A stretch of DNA of 64,000 nucleotides from positions 62,001 through 126,000 of the forward strand of contig JAWKRR010000003.1 in the NCBI GenBank assembly GCA_041389525.1, given 5' to 3'. The notes below the pieces were generated by a model. That model searched no databases, was not told the DNA's origin, and saw only the letters and a list, made by a program, of their open reading frames with translations. Position 1 is the first letter of the stretch, and each line of letters starts with the position of its first letter. The translations under genes and the position numbers were made by a program. Positions 1 to 8,667 of the stretch are shown here, piece by piece. Source of the stretch: JACKFB01 sp041389525 (GTDB taxonomy: Bacteria; Myxococcota_A; UBA9042; PHBI01; JACKFB01).

Positions 1-1886
1 ACGTCAGCACGAACCCGCCGGGCGCGACGGTCTACCTCGTCACCCCCGAGGGCACCGAGAGCCCGGTGGGGCTCACGCCGCTCCAGCGCACCCGACTGCC
101 CCGCGGTCTCATCACGCTGCGCTTCCGCCTGGAGGGCTACCAGGACCTCGTCGAGACGGTCGAGATCAAGACGCGCACGCTCTCCTTCGTTTTCAACCTC
201 GTCCGCGAAGTGAAGCCGTCGGTGCTCGACTTCATCAGCGACAAGGACTTCGAGGGCGCGGCGGTCACGGTCGACGGCACCAAGCAGGGCGTGCTGCCGA
301 CCTCGGTGTCGGTGCCGCCGGGGCGCCATCAGGTCGTGGTCAGCAAGGCTGGTTATGAGGATTGGGAGCGCTGGATCGACACCACCGAGGGGCAGAAGGT
401 CGCGTTCGAGGTGGTGATGAAGGCGTCGGCCAAGTCCAAGGGCTCGATTCTGGCGACCTCGCTGCCCAGCGGCGCCGAGATTCGCGTCAACGGAGCGCCG
501 CGCGGGACGACCCCGACCGTGGTGGACGGCGTCGAGCCTGGCGACCACCTCGTCGAGCTCTTCCTCGACGGCTACGCGCCGTGGCAGCAGAAGGTCACGG
601 TCACCGAGGGCGCGCGAGCGGTGCTGGACGCGCGGCTTGAGACGGCTGGCGGCGGCAAGGGCACCCTGCGCGTGGTCGCCGACGTCGAGGGCGCGAAGAT
701 TTGGATCGACGGCGAGGAGGCCGGCATGGCGCCGGTGACCAAGACCGACCTGCCTGCGGGCTCGCACCTCGTCGAGGCGCGCGCTGAGGGTTACGCCAAG
801 GCGAGCGCTGAGGCCGAGGTGCGCCGTGGCGAGACGGCGGTCGTGCGCTTGTCCTTGGCGGACGCGACCCGTGAAGCGCGAGGCACCATCCGGGTGGTCG
901 CGAGCGTGAAAGACGCGATGGCCAGCATCGACGGCGGCGAGCCCCAGGCGGTCCCGCTGGTCCGCGACGACATCTCGGCGGGCACGCACTTCGTCATCGT
1001 CACGGCCCCCGGCTACGCGGAGTGGAAGAAGAGCGTCTCGGTCACGCCGGGCGGCATCGTCGAGGTGGTCGCCGATCTCGGGACCGCGGGGCGGCTCGAG
1101 GTGGCGACCAAGGGCAGCGAGCCCGCCGAGGTCTTCCTCAACGGCAAGCTGCTGGGCCCTGCACCGCTGAAGATCGACGTGGCCACGGGTACCTACCGTC
1201 TCACGGTCAAGCGCGCCGACGGCAAGCTCGAGGAGCACGACATCGCCATCGGCACCGGCTCGGCGGTGAAGATCAACGCGAAGTTCGACGAGCAGCGCTC
1301 GCGGGTGCGGCACCGCGCGATGCCCTGGTCGGCGCAGGCCATCGACAAGGGCTACGGCACCGTCGATATCGGGCTCTCCTGGCCTTACACCGTCATCGCG
1401 CGCGTCAACGGCGGCGTGTGGCGCAACATGGACATCGGCGTGGCGTTCCGCTCGGCGTTGGACACCATCAACGAGATCGAGCTGCGCATGAAGTACCAGG
1501 TCGCGCGCTCGCGGGCCTTCGCGTTCGCAGGCGAGGCCGCGCTGGTCTTCGGCTTCGGCTCGGACACGCGCAACACCATCGGGACGCGCATCACGACGCT
1601 GTCCTCGATCCTCATCGGCGAGAAGGTCGCGGCGACGGCCCGCATCGGACTGCGCGTGTTCAGCGACCGTCTGGGGCCGAAGGACATCTACTCGAAGCGC
1701 GACAACGGCGCGCAATTCCAGGCGGGCCTGAGCCTCGAGATCCGGCTGTCGAAGTACATCAACTTCATGCTGCTCTTCGAGGGCGAGCCCTTCGGCGAGA
1801 AGCGGCCGCTGCTTCGGACTGGCGTGTTCAAGAAGGCCAAGGACATCGGCATCTGGGCCGCCTCCGGCATCTCGGTGTTGTTCTAA
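1..1886 (+). CDS. PEGA-repeat envelope protein, 5' end outside the window
   Basis: The reading frame is open from the first bases of the window, and an in-frame PEGA repeat precedes the first possible start (GTG 66), so this is the 3' part of a longer gene. About six PEGA repeats of 65-75 residues follow one another. Each has the usual pattern of a short strand, a small-residue turn, an x-DG-x-x-x-G-x-x-P segment and a PG-x-H-x-V-x-V-x-x-x-GY ending (for example PPGRHQVVVSKAGY and PAGSHLVEARAEGY). The last roughly 190 residues change character to alternating hydrophobic/polar segments rich in aromatics and end in a hydrophobic residue plus F. This resembles an outer-membrane beta-barrel, but that is inference. 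PEGA domains are surface or periplasmic binding modules of unknown ligand. The PflX-like gene starts 15 nt downstream on the same strand. The N-terminus, and so any signal peptide, is not visible. Confidence 0.85.
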   Translation, partial: VSTNPPGATVYLVTPEGTESPVGLTPLQRTRLPRGLITLRFRLEGYQDLVETVEIKTRTLSFVFNLVREVKPSVLDFISDKDFEGAAVTVDGTKQGVLPTSVSVPPGRHQVVVSKAGYEDWERWIDTTEGQKVAFEVVMKASAKSKGSILATSLPSGAEIRVNGAPRGTTPTVVDGVEPGDHLVELFLDGYAPWQQKVTVTEGARAVLDARLETAGGGKGTLRVVADVEGAKIWIDGEEAGMAPVTKTDLPAGSHLVEARAEGYAKASAEAEVRRGETAVVRLSLADATREARGTIRVVASVKDAMASIDGGEPQAVPLVRDDISAGTHFVIVTAPGYAEWKKSVSVTPGGIVEVVADLGTAGRLEVATKGSEPAEVFLNGKLLGPAPLKIDVATGTYRLTVKRADGKLEEHDIAIGTGSAVKINAKFDEQRSRVRHRAMPWSAQAIDKGYGTVDIGLSWPYTVIARVNGGVWRNMDIGVAFRSALDTINEIELRMKYQVARSRAFAFAGEAALVFGFGSDTRNTIGTRITTLSSILIGEKVAATARIGLRVFSDRLGPKDIYSKRDNGAQFQAGLSLEIRLSKYINFMLLFEGEPFGEKRPLLRTGVFKKAKDIGIWAASGISVLF

Positions 1887-1901
1887 GCAGACGGTGAGCG
1901 G

Positions 1902-2978
1902 GTGACGCTAACTCATACCCAGCGGCCCGAGCCTGGATATCGCGCGCTTCTACGCTCTGGTGAGCTAGAGGCGCGCGTACAGGCCCTGCTCGCGACCCTG
2001 GGTCCGTGCGTCGCCTGCCCACTGGACTGCGGCGTCGACCGGCACGCCGACGCCATCGGGCGCTGCTTCGTGGGGCGCGACGCGGTGGTGTCGTCGTGGA
2101 CGCCGCATTTCGGCGAAGAGCCCGTGCTCAGCGGCACCCGCGGCGTCGGCAACGTCTTCTTCGGGCAGTGCAACCTGCGCTGCGTCTACTGCCAGAACTG
2201 GCAGATCTCGCAGCAAGCGAAGAAGCCGACCATCGGCCGGACGGTGAGCGCGGCCGAGCTCGCGGACATCTACATGGACCTCGAGGCGCGCGGCTGCCAC
2301 GCCCTGGGCTGGGTCTCGCCGACCCACGTCGCGCCGCAGGCCGTCGAAGCCTTGCTGATCGCCGCGAAGCGCGGCTTCTCGCTCCCGGTGGTCTACAACA
2401 CGAACGCCTACGACGCGCTGCCCGTGCTGCGGCTGCTCGAGGGCATCGTCGACATCTGGCTGCCCGACCTCAAGTACGCCGACGCCGACGCCGGCCGCAC
2501 CTACTCCAAGGTCGACGACTACCCCGCCCACGCTCGCGCCGCCGTCCTCGAGATGGCGCGCCAGGTCGGCACCCAGGTGCACCTCGGCCCGGACGGCACA
2601 GCCTTTCGCGGCCTGATCATCCGCCACCTCGTCCTGCCCAACGACCTCGCCGGCTCCGAGTCGACCCTGCGCTGGATACGCGCCGAGCTTGGAAAGGGCG
2701 CCCATGTCTCCGCGATGTGTCAGTATTACCCGACGCACCGGAGCGAGGGCGCGGCGAGTCGCTACCCGCTGCTGACTCGACGCATCCGGTCGCGCGAATA
2801 CGACGAAGTGCTCGACTGGCTGACCGAATTCGGCCTGACCGAGGGCTGGTCGCAGGATCTGGACGACGCCCCCGAGTACTATCGCCCCGACTTCAGCGAC
2901 GCCGCCCGCCCCTTCGCTGACATCGCAGATTTTCCAGGCCGCACCGACATGACCGCACCGGGGAGCTCCGCCGCATGA
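1902..2978 (+). CDS. PflX-type radical SAM protein (COG1313 family)
   Basis: 358 residues from a GTG start. The radical-SAM [4Fe-4S] motif CxxxCxxC is CNLRCVYC at residues 90-97, followed by QNWQIS, a signature of the PflX/COG1313 group. The upstream block with HFGEEPVLSGTRG is also typical of that group. Further cysteines near residues 36-55 (CVAC, C43, C55) could bind a second metal site. PflX proteins resemble pyruvate formate-lyase activating enzymes, but their substrate is not established and no glycyl-radical enzyme gene is nearby. The stop overlaps the next start as ATGA (2975-2978), so the gene is translationally coupled to the LamG lipoprotein. Family assignment is firm; the reaction is unknown. 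Confidence 0.85.
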   Translation: MTLTHTQRPEPGYRALLRSGELEARVQALLATLGPCVACPLDCGVDRHADAIGRCFVGRDAVVSSWTPHFGEEPVLSGTRGVGNVFFGQCNLRCVYCQNWQISQQAKKPTIGRTVSAAELADIYMDLEARGCHALGWVSPTHVAPQAVEALLIAAKRGFSLPVVYNTNAYDALPVLRLLEGIVDIWLPDLKYADADAGRTYSKVDDYPAHARAAVLEMARQVGTQVHLGPDGTAFRGLIIRHLVLPNDLAGSESTLRWIRAELGKGAHVSAMCQYYPTHRSEGAASRYPLLTRRIRSREYDEVLDWLTEFGLTEGWSQDLDDAPEYYRPDFSDAARPFADIADFPGRTDMTAPGSSAA

Positions 2979-5587
2979 CGCCCCACATCTCTCGAATCGC
3001 GTGCCACGCTGCTGCGCTGGCCGCGCTGGCGCTGACCTTCGGTGGCTGCACGAGCTTTTTCCCGCTCGCCGACGCCGATTCGACCGACGGCGGCGAGACG
3101 AGTGTCGACGGGACGGCCGACGGCGGCGACCTGGACGTGGCGCTCCCCGAGACCGACGGCGACGCGGCGGACGTGGCGCCCGACGCTGACGGCGGGACCG
3201 ACGGCGACGGCGACGCGGGTGACGGCGAGGTCGCGACCCCGGACGGCGACGTGACGACCGACGGCGAGATCGGCGACGGCTCTGACTCCGACGCGAGCGA
3301 TGACGGCGACGGCGACGCGGACAGCGAGACCACCGACGCGGACGCGGAGACCGGGCCCGACGTCCCGCTCTGCGTCGACCCCTGCCCGAAGCTGGGCGAC
3401 ACGCGCTGCGCCAAGCTGCCGGTGGGGACGCCCGTGACGCTGGAGGTCTGTAGCGACCCGAAGGGCGACGGCTGTCTGAAGTGGGTGGTCGGCGACGCCT
3501 GCCCGAAAGATCTGTGCCAGGGGCCGGCCACCTGCTCCGCGGGCGTGTGCGGCTTCGACACCACCAAGGCCGTCACCTGCCCACCCAGCGGAAACCCTTG
3601 CACCGACGTCGTCTGCACTCCCGCGACCGGGCTGTGCGCCTTCGCCCCCCGCGAAGAGGGCGAGGTCTGCGACGACAAGGACCCGTGCACGACCTTCACG
3701 AACTGCGACGCCGCCGGAAAGTGCGTGGGCCCCTTCGACCCGGTGGCCTGCGACTGCAACTTCGACCCCGACTGCGCGCCCAAGGAAGACGGCAACGCCT
3801 GCAACGGGACGCTGGTCTGCACCAACCACGCGTGCGTCGTGAACCCGTCGACCGTGGTGACCTGTCAGGCGCCCACGAACCCCTGCCGCCAGAGCGTGTG
3901 CTCGCCGGCGACCGGAGCCTGCATCGTCTCCGACAAGGCCGAGGACACGCCGTGCGATGACAGCAACGCCTGCACCATGTTCGACGGCTGCCAGAGCGGC
4001 GCCTGCGTCGGGCAGGACCCGGTCATCTGCGATCTGGGGCCGTGCATGACCGCGGCCTGCGCGCCGGCCAGCGGCGAGTGCAGCGGCACCCCGGTCATCA
4101 ACTGCTGCGGCAACGACGTGGTGGAGACCGGCGAGGTCTGCGACGACGGAAACGACATCGTGGCCGACGGGTGCGAGCCTGATTGCAAGCCCAGCACCTG
4201 CGTCAAACGCTCGATGGACATGGCCGAGGGCGGGGTCATCGTGCCGGGCGCCGGCCTGCTGACGACCCACCTGCCGAGCACCCTGGACTTCTGGCTCTTC
4301 GTGCCGTCGGGCAGCGCCGGCGGCACGCTGTTCCGGCGACCGAACGTCCCGGCCGGCAGCGATCTGGACTGGCGGGTGACCTCGACGCCGAACGGTGACG
4401 GCGTGCAGGTCGCGTGGATCGAGAGCAAGGCCGGCGGCGGCGACGCGACCGCGGATGGCCCGGTGGTCACCGCCGGCGTCTGGCACCACCTCGCCGTGGT
4501 GCGCGAGCCGGCCGGTGGCACGCCAGGCGTGTCCTGGTACCTGGACGGAGGCCCCTCCACGGTCACCCAGATCACCGGGATGCAGGACCTGGGCTCGACC
4601 GCAGAGCTCTGGATCGGCTCGCGGGTGGGCGGCGACGACCCCTTCGACGGGCAGATGGACGACGTGCGGATCTCGAGCTTCGCGCGCTTCGCCGGGCCCT
4701 TCGCGCCGCCGATGGCCGCGGTGACCACCGACCCGCAGACCGAGGCCATCTATCACTTCGACGACGTCTTGGCGGGGGTCGCGGTGGACGCCAGCGGGAA
4801 GAAGCGGCACGGCGCGTGGCAGGGCGCACGCTTGGCCGACGGCGACGCGTTCAAGGAGAAGGCGGCGGGGCCGCGCTGCGACGCTGCGTACTGCGCGCGC
4901 GGGGCGGTGACCTTCACGGGCTCCCCCACCGGCGGCGTGGCGACGACGGCCGTGGGGCTCGACGGCGTGCAGACGATGACCGTCGAGTTCTTCATTCGCC
5001 CCGGCTCCAACCCCTCGGCGGCCTTCGTGATGGGGCGCGACGCGGGCATCGCCGGCATGGCGGACTGGCACATCGAGCTGCGGCCGACGGCCACCACCGG
5101 CGCCCATCAGATCGTGTGGGTCGAGGGCCGCGGCACAGGCGTGGACTACGAGAACGCGGCCCCCACGACGATAAGCGAGAGCACCTGGGTCCACGTGGCG
5201 GCGGTGCGCGACTACTTCTCGCCCGATCTGGCGACCGTGCGCTGGTTCATCGGCGGCAAGGCCGAGACGCCCAAGCTCATCGGGAGCCCGCTGCCCCTGA
5301 GCACGACCGAGCCGCTGCGCCTCGCCTCCGGCCCGCTCCCGGCGCCAGCCCCCTACGTCGGCAGCCTCGACGAGCTGGTCATCACCAGCAGCGTCAAGTA
5401 CGGCGGCAACTTCGTGGTTCCGCAGAAGCTAGACGCCACAGGCACCACCGTCGCGCTCTTCCGCTTCGACGTGGGGACGGGCGGCTACGCCTACTCGCAG
5501 GTCGCCCCGGCGGTCGGGCCCATCCTGATGCCCGTGGTGACCTGGGATCCTCAGGGGGCCACGCCGCTGACGCCCTGCGCGCCCTGA
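2975..5587 (+). CDS. Large lipoprotein with Asp-rich linker, Cys-rich region, DUF4215 and two LamG-like domains
   Basis: 870 residues. The N-terminus is a lipoprotein signal peptide with lipobox TFGGC (Cys25). Residues of about 30-130 are a low-complexity Asp/Gly/Thr/Ala linker. Residues of about 130-375 form repeated disulphide-rich modules with many C-x(2-8)-C pairs. Residues of about 378-407 match the DUF4215/myxococcal disulphide repeat (CGNDVVETGEVCDDGN then DGCEPDC). Two LamG/concanavalin-like jelly-roll domains follow, at about 415-560 and 640-800, each with the W-HHLAVVR or WVHVAAVR motif. This is a cell-surface, probably ligand- or glycan-binding lipoprotein with no visible catalytic domain. 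It overlaps the upstream radical SAM gene by 4 nt; a GGGAG sequence about 9 nt before the ATG supports the start. A role for the radical SAM enzyme in modifying it is speculation. Confidence 0.88.
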   Translation: MTPHISRIACHAAALAALALTFGGCTSFFPLADADSTDGGETSVDGTADGGDLDVALPETDGDAADVAPDADGGTDGDGDAGDGEVATPDGDVTTDGEIGDGSDSDASDDGDGDADSETTDADAETGPDVPLCVDPCPKLGDTRCAKLPVGTPVTLEVCSDPKGDGCLKWVVGDACPKDLCQGPATCSAGVCGFDTTKAVTCPPSGNPCTDVVCTPATGLCAFAPREEGEVCDDKDPCTTFTNCDAAGKCVGPFDPVACDCNFDPDCAPKEDGNACNGTLVCTNHACVVNPSTVVTCQAPTNPCRQSVCSPATGACIVSDKAEDTPCDDSNACTMFDGCQSGACVGQDPVICDLGPCMTAACAPASGECSGTPVINCCGNDVVETGEVCDDGNDIVADGCEPDCKPSTCVKRSMDMAEGGVIVPGAGLLTTHLPSTLDFWLFVPSGSAGGTLFRRPNVPAGSDLDWRVTSTPNGDGVQVAWIESKAGGGDATADGPVVTAGVWHHLAVVREPAGGTPGVSWYLDGGPSTVTQITGMQDLGSTAELWIGSRVGGDDPFDGQMDDVRISSFARFAGPFAPPMAAVTTDPQTEAIYHFDDVLAGVAVDASGKKRHGAWQGARLADGDAFKEKAAGPRCDAAYCARGAVTFTGSPTGGVATTAVGLDGVQTMTVEFFIRPGSNPSAAFVMGRDAGIAGMADWHIELRPTATTGAHQIVWVEGRGTGVDYENAAPTTISESTWVHVAAVRDYFSPDLATVRWFIGGKAETPKLIGSPLPLSTTEPLRLASGPLPAPAPYVGSLDELVITSSVKYGGNFVVPQKLDATGTTVALFRFDVGTGGYAYSQVAPAVGPILMPVVTWDPQGATPLTPCAP

Positions 5588-5617
5588 GCGTCGTCACCTC
5601 GGGCTGCGCGCCGCCGT

Positions 5618-6499
5618 CTAGATATCGAACCACACCGACCGGACGCGCCCGGCCAAGCGAAAGCCCAGCCCTTCGTAGAGCCGAATCGCCGCCTCATTGT
5701 CGGAGTGGACGTAGAGCGTGATCAGCGGGGTCGTCCGCAGCAGCGCCCGGCACACCTCGGCCACCCCGCCCCGGGCGAGCCCCCGACGCCGCCACTCAGG
5801 GTGCGTGTAGATGCCGGCGAGCTGAATCACGCGGGTCGCCGCGGCGCTCTGGTCGGCCTTGAAGCGCAGCGGCTCGCCCGGCTCGCCGATAACCCAACTG
5901 CGCCCCTCTCGCACGCGGCGCTTCCAGCCCTCGCGGAAGCTGATGAGGTCACTGGCGAAGGGGTCGAAGCCAAGCTCCTCCTGCACCATCGAGCGATCCG
6001 CCTCCATGAGCCGCTCGACCTCGTTGATCTCGGCCTGGCGCACCAAGAGCGAGCGCGCCTCTGGGTCCAGCTCGCCGGCGCGCAGGCAGTACAGACGCTG
6101 GTCGGGTCGCTCCACGCGGATCTCGCGCTGAGCCCGCCCGTAGCGCGCCATGAACCGGTCGACGCCCCGGTCCTCGCCCACCACCACCCACACGCGGAAC
6201 TGGGCCTGGCGCGCGTAGTCGGCGAAGGCGGCGATGGCGACGTCGGAGGCGGGGCGCGAGAAGACCAGGTTGCTGCCGAAAACGCAGATGCCGTCGAGCT
6301 CTCCGCCGGTCCAGTGGCCCAGCATGGGGCCGGCCACGTCGTCGCGCCCGATGGCTCCGCGGTCGATCTGGGCCAGCAGGTACGCGTTGTGCGCGACGTC
6401 GTCGGACAGGTAGCGCAGCGCCGCGAAACGGTGCCGCGACTCCAGGCGGCCCAGGCCGTCGAGCCGGGTGGCCGCCGCCCCGCGTTCGCGCCAACTCAT
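5618..6499 (-). CDS. GNAT N-acetyltransferase with N-terminal DUF4081-like half
   Basis: 293 residues. The C-terminal third is a clear GNAT fold: motif A is IYTHPEWRRRGLARGG (acetyl-CoA pyrophosphate loop, R-x-x-G-L-A). It is followed by VHSDNEAAIRLYEGLGF, the classical motif B with the N-x-x-A-x-x-x-Y-x-x-x-GF ending. The N-terminal half (residues 1-140) has HNAYLLAQI and resembles the DUF4081 domain that precedes GNAT in a family of predicted acetyltransferases. The acceptor is unknown. It is convergent with the LamG lipoprotein (30-nt gap) and divergent from the unknown gene at 6578 (78-nt gap). Start is the ATG at 6499; no strong Shine-Dalgarno sequence is seen. Confidence 0.85.
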   Translation of the reverse strand: MSWRERGAAATRLDGLGRLESRHRFAALRYLSDDVAHNAYLLAQIDRGAIGRDDVAGPMLGHWTGGELDGICVFGSNLVFSRPASDVAIAAFADYARQAQFRVWVVVGEDRGVDRFMARYGRAQREIRVERPDQRLYCLRAGELDPEARSLLVRQAEINEVERLMEADRSMVQEELGFDPFASDLISFREGWKRRVREGRSWVIGEPGEPLRFKADQSAAATRVIQLAGIYTHPEWRRRGLARGGVAEVCRALLRTTPLITLYVHSDNEAAIRLYEGLGFRLAGRVRSVWFDI

Positions 6500-6577
6500 C
6501 GGAGCGCCCGGCGTTGACGCTGGGGCTCAGCGCCTGCTATCGCCCACAGGGTCACCGCGCCACGCCGGAGAGCGCAC

Positions 6578-6991
6578 ATGCCCGACGAGCCATCTGGTGC
6601 CGCCGATCGGTTCTTGGCGCCGGTCATCGGGAGCGTCCTCTCCATCGATTGGGGTGGGCGGCCCGACCAGCTCGTGGCCGCGTGGCCGGCCGCGCGGGTC
6701 GTGCGTGATGCTGAGGATGTCCAGACCCTCATCGTACCGCAAGTGCGCCTGAGCGAAGACGTCGCCGCGCAGGCCGAGTGCACCTTCACGTGGGAGGGGC
6801 TCATCAGCGTGTCGCTGGTGCCCCTCGCCGCGGGTGAGGCCGCCTTTGAGGCGCTGCGCGGGCGCGTGGCGGGCGCCTTCAGCGCGGCGCTCGTCGACGG
6901 CGATTTGGGGTATCAGACCTGCCTGCAGGACGGCACGCGGCTGACCATCGACCGCCTGGACCGTGTCGTCCGGCTCGAGGAGGCCTCGTGA
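6578..6991 (+). CDS. Uncharacterised 137-residue protein coupled to holC
   Basis: I do not recognise this family. The protein is soluble, acidic and rich in Val/Leu/Ala, with no signal peptide, no membrane segment and one cysteine-containing motif near the C-terminus (YQTCLQDG). Alternating strands and helices (FLAPVIGSVLSIDWGG, TFTWEGLISVSLVPLA) suggest a compact alpha/beta domain. It ends in a GTGA overlap with holC (6988-6991), so the two products are probably made together. By position it could be a partner or clamp-loader accessory protein of chi, but it has no detectable resemblance to psi (HolD). That link is inference from gene order only. Confidence 0.65.
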   Translation: MPDEPSGAADRFLAPVIGSVLSIDWGGRPDQLVAAWPAARVVRDAEDVQTLIVPQVRLSEDVAAQAECTFTWEGLISVSLVPLAAGEAAFEALRGRVAGAFSAALVDGDLGYQTCLQDGTRLTIDRLDRVVRLEEAS

Positions 6992-7422
6992 GCCCCGTGG
7001 TCACCTTCTACGACACGGCAGCCGACCAGCGGCTCGACCGGATCGCCCGCCTCGTCGAGGCCGCGTCTGACCGCGGGCTTGGCGTGGTCATCCACTGCGC
7101 AGACGCGGCCGCTGCCGAGGCGGTCGACCTCTTCCTGTGGAGCTTCAAGCAGGAGAGCTTCATCCCCCACGAGCAGGTCAAGCCCGGCGCGGCGCCCGAG
7201 GACCCCGAGGCGACCGTGGTGCTGGTGACGGCCGAGGAGCGGCCGATCGCCGCCGACGTGTTGGTGCAAGAGGCGCCCTGCTCTTTCGAGTTCGCCCGGG
7301 GTTTTGCTCACGTCATCGAGCTGGTCGACCACCGGACGCCCGAGGCGCTGACGGCCAGCCGGCAACGATTCCGGGACTGGCGCGTCGCCGGCGCCGACCC
7401 GACCTTCCGCGGCAAGGGCTGA
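6988..7422 (+). CDS. holC: DNA polymerase III subunit chi
   Basis: 144 residues, the usual size of chi. The pattern follows the family: VTFYDTA at the N-terminus, then LGVVIHCADAAAAEAVDLFLW, SFKQESFIPHEQV and a central VVLVTAEE strand. LFLWSFKxxSFIPHE matches the conserved chi segment L-W-T-F-x-x-x-S-F-I-P-H. Chi belongs to the clamp-loader complex and links it to single-stranded DNA-binding protein. In most proteobacteria holC follows pepA; here it follows an unknown gene with a 4-nt overlap. The stop is 6 nt from the end of convergent moeA. Confidence 0.82.
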   Translation: MSPVVTFYDTAADQRLDRIARLVEAASDRGLGVVIHCADAAAAEAVDLFLWSFKQESFIPHEQVKPGAAPEDPEATVVLVTAEERPIAADVLVQEAPCSFEFARGFAHVIELVDHRTPEALTASRQRFRDWRVAGADPTFRGKG

Positions 7423-7428
7423 CCGCCC

Positions 7429-8667
7429 TCAGCCGAGGCCGCCCCGCGAGAGCACGACCTCGACGCTCTCGCCCACGAGCGCCGCGCCGCTTCGAGCTTC
7501 GCGCCGAATGAAGCAGCCGCCGCGCGCGAACCCCACCTGGTCGCCGCTGCCGTTCCAGCCGACGGGCGTGACCTCCAGCGTGCCGTCGGCGGCGGGCGCC
7601 AGGCGGCCAGGGTGGAAGGTGTCGCGCTCCGTCGTCGCTTCCAGCGGCGCGGTCAGACGCGCGCTCAGCCGCCAGGGCCACGGCGCAGCGACGCCACCCA
7701 GCGCGCGCAGGGCTGGCAGCAGCACGAGCGCGCCCACCACGAAGGTGCTGACCGGGTTGCCGGGCAGCCCGAAGACGAGGCCGCCCGCGTGTGTCCCGAA
7801 GACCACCGGCTTTCCCGGTTTGATGGCGACCTTGTGGAAGGCCAGCGACACGCCCGCTCGGGCCAGCGCGTCGACCACGAGATCGTAGCGCCCCGCGCTG
7901 ACGCCGCCTGACAGGACCAACACATCCGCAGCCAAGCCCCGGGCGATGGCCGCCGCCAGGGCCTCCGGCTCGTCGCGCACCCGCTCGCTCAGGATGACCC
8001 GCGCCGCCCCCTCGCGGGCCAGCGCTTCCAGCGTGTAGCGGTTGCTGTCGCGGATCTCGGCCGGTCCCGGCGCGCAGTCCACGTCGACAAGCTCGTCGCC
8101 GGTCCCGATGATCGCCACCGTGGGCTGGCGCACCACCCGCACCCGCCCGGCGCCGACCGACGCCAGCGCGCCCGCCAGCAAGCCCCGCACGGGGTCCCCA
8201 GCCCGCGCGACCACATCGCCCGCGCGCACGTCCTCACCCCGCGCCGCGATGTGCTGCCCCGACCGCACCGGGCCATCGACCTCGACCGTGTCGGCGCCAA
8301 CCGCCCTGCACTTCTCGATCATCTGCACCGCGTCGGCCCCCTCCGGCACCGGCGCGCCGGTCATGATGGCCACCGCGCATCCCGCCTCAAGCGCCTCGTC
8401 ACGCTGCGCCCCAGCCGCGACCTCCCCGACGACCCGCAGCCGCGCGCGCTCGCCCGAACAATCGGCCGCCCGTACCGCGTATCCATCCATCGCGGCTCGG
8501 TTGAAGGGCGGCTGGTCGCGGTCGGCCAGGACCTCTTCGGCCAGCACGCGCTCTGTGGCCTCCAGCAGCCCGATCTCCTCGCTGCGATCGGCCTGTCCTC
8601 GTCTCAGCGCGGCGACCGCGGCGGCGACGGTCTCCTGCGCCTCGGCCAGCGGGATGTGCGTCCTCAC
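7429..8667 (-). CDS. moeA: Molybdopterin molybdenumtransferase MoeA
   Basis: 412 residues, matching the usual MoeA length. It inserts molybdate into adenylated molybdopterin in the last step of Moco synthesis. Family motifs in order are: NRAAMDGYAV near the N-terminus, MTGAPVPEGADAVQM, GDELVDVD then RDSNRY, SGGVSAGRYDLV, the catalytic-region stretch KVAIKPGKPVVFG, and GLPGNPVSTFV. The frame is open further upstream, but the GTG at 8667 is chosen. It overlaps the stop of the upstream MazG-like gene (GTGA), sits 5 nt after a GGGAGGAG Shine-Dalgarno sequence, and gives the family's N-terminus. It is the last gene of a three-gene minus-strand operon. No other Moco gene or molybdoenzyme is in the window. 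Confidence 0.93.
   Translation of the reverse strand: MRTHIPLAEAQETVAAAVAALRRGQADRSEEIGLLEATERVLAEEVLADRDQPPFNRAAMDGYAVRAADCSGERARLRVVGEVAAGAQRDEALEAGCAVAIMTGAPVPEGADAVQMIEKCRAVGADTVEVDGPVRSGQHIAARGEDVRAGDVVARAGDPVRGLLAGALASVGAGRVRVVRQPTVAIIGTGDELVDVDCAPGPAEIRDSNRYTLEALAREGAARVILSERVRDEPEALAAAIARGLAADVLVLSGGVSAGRYDLVVDALARAGVSLAFHKVAIKPGKPVVFGTHAGGLVFGLPGNPVSTFVVGALVLLPALRALGGVAAPWPWRLSARLTAPLEATTERDTFHPGRLAPAADGTLEVTPVGWNGSGDQVGFARGGCFIRREARSGAALVGESVEVVLSRGGLG

Noticed and set aside
3060..3360. GAC/GGC-rich low-complexity DNA as a microsatellite
   Set aside because: It encodes the in-frame Asp/Gly linker of the lipoprotein; units are irregular at nucleotide level.
2879..5194. A 771-codon minus-strand frame opposite the LamG lipoprotein
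   Set aside because: It is antisense to a gene with strong domain evidence; the Arg/Ala/Val/Gly-rich composition is what a high-GC gene gives on its opposite strand.
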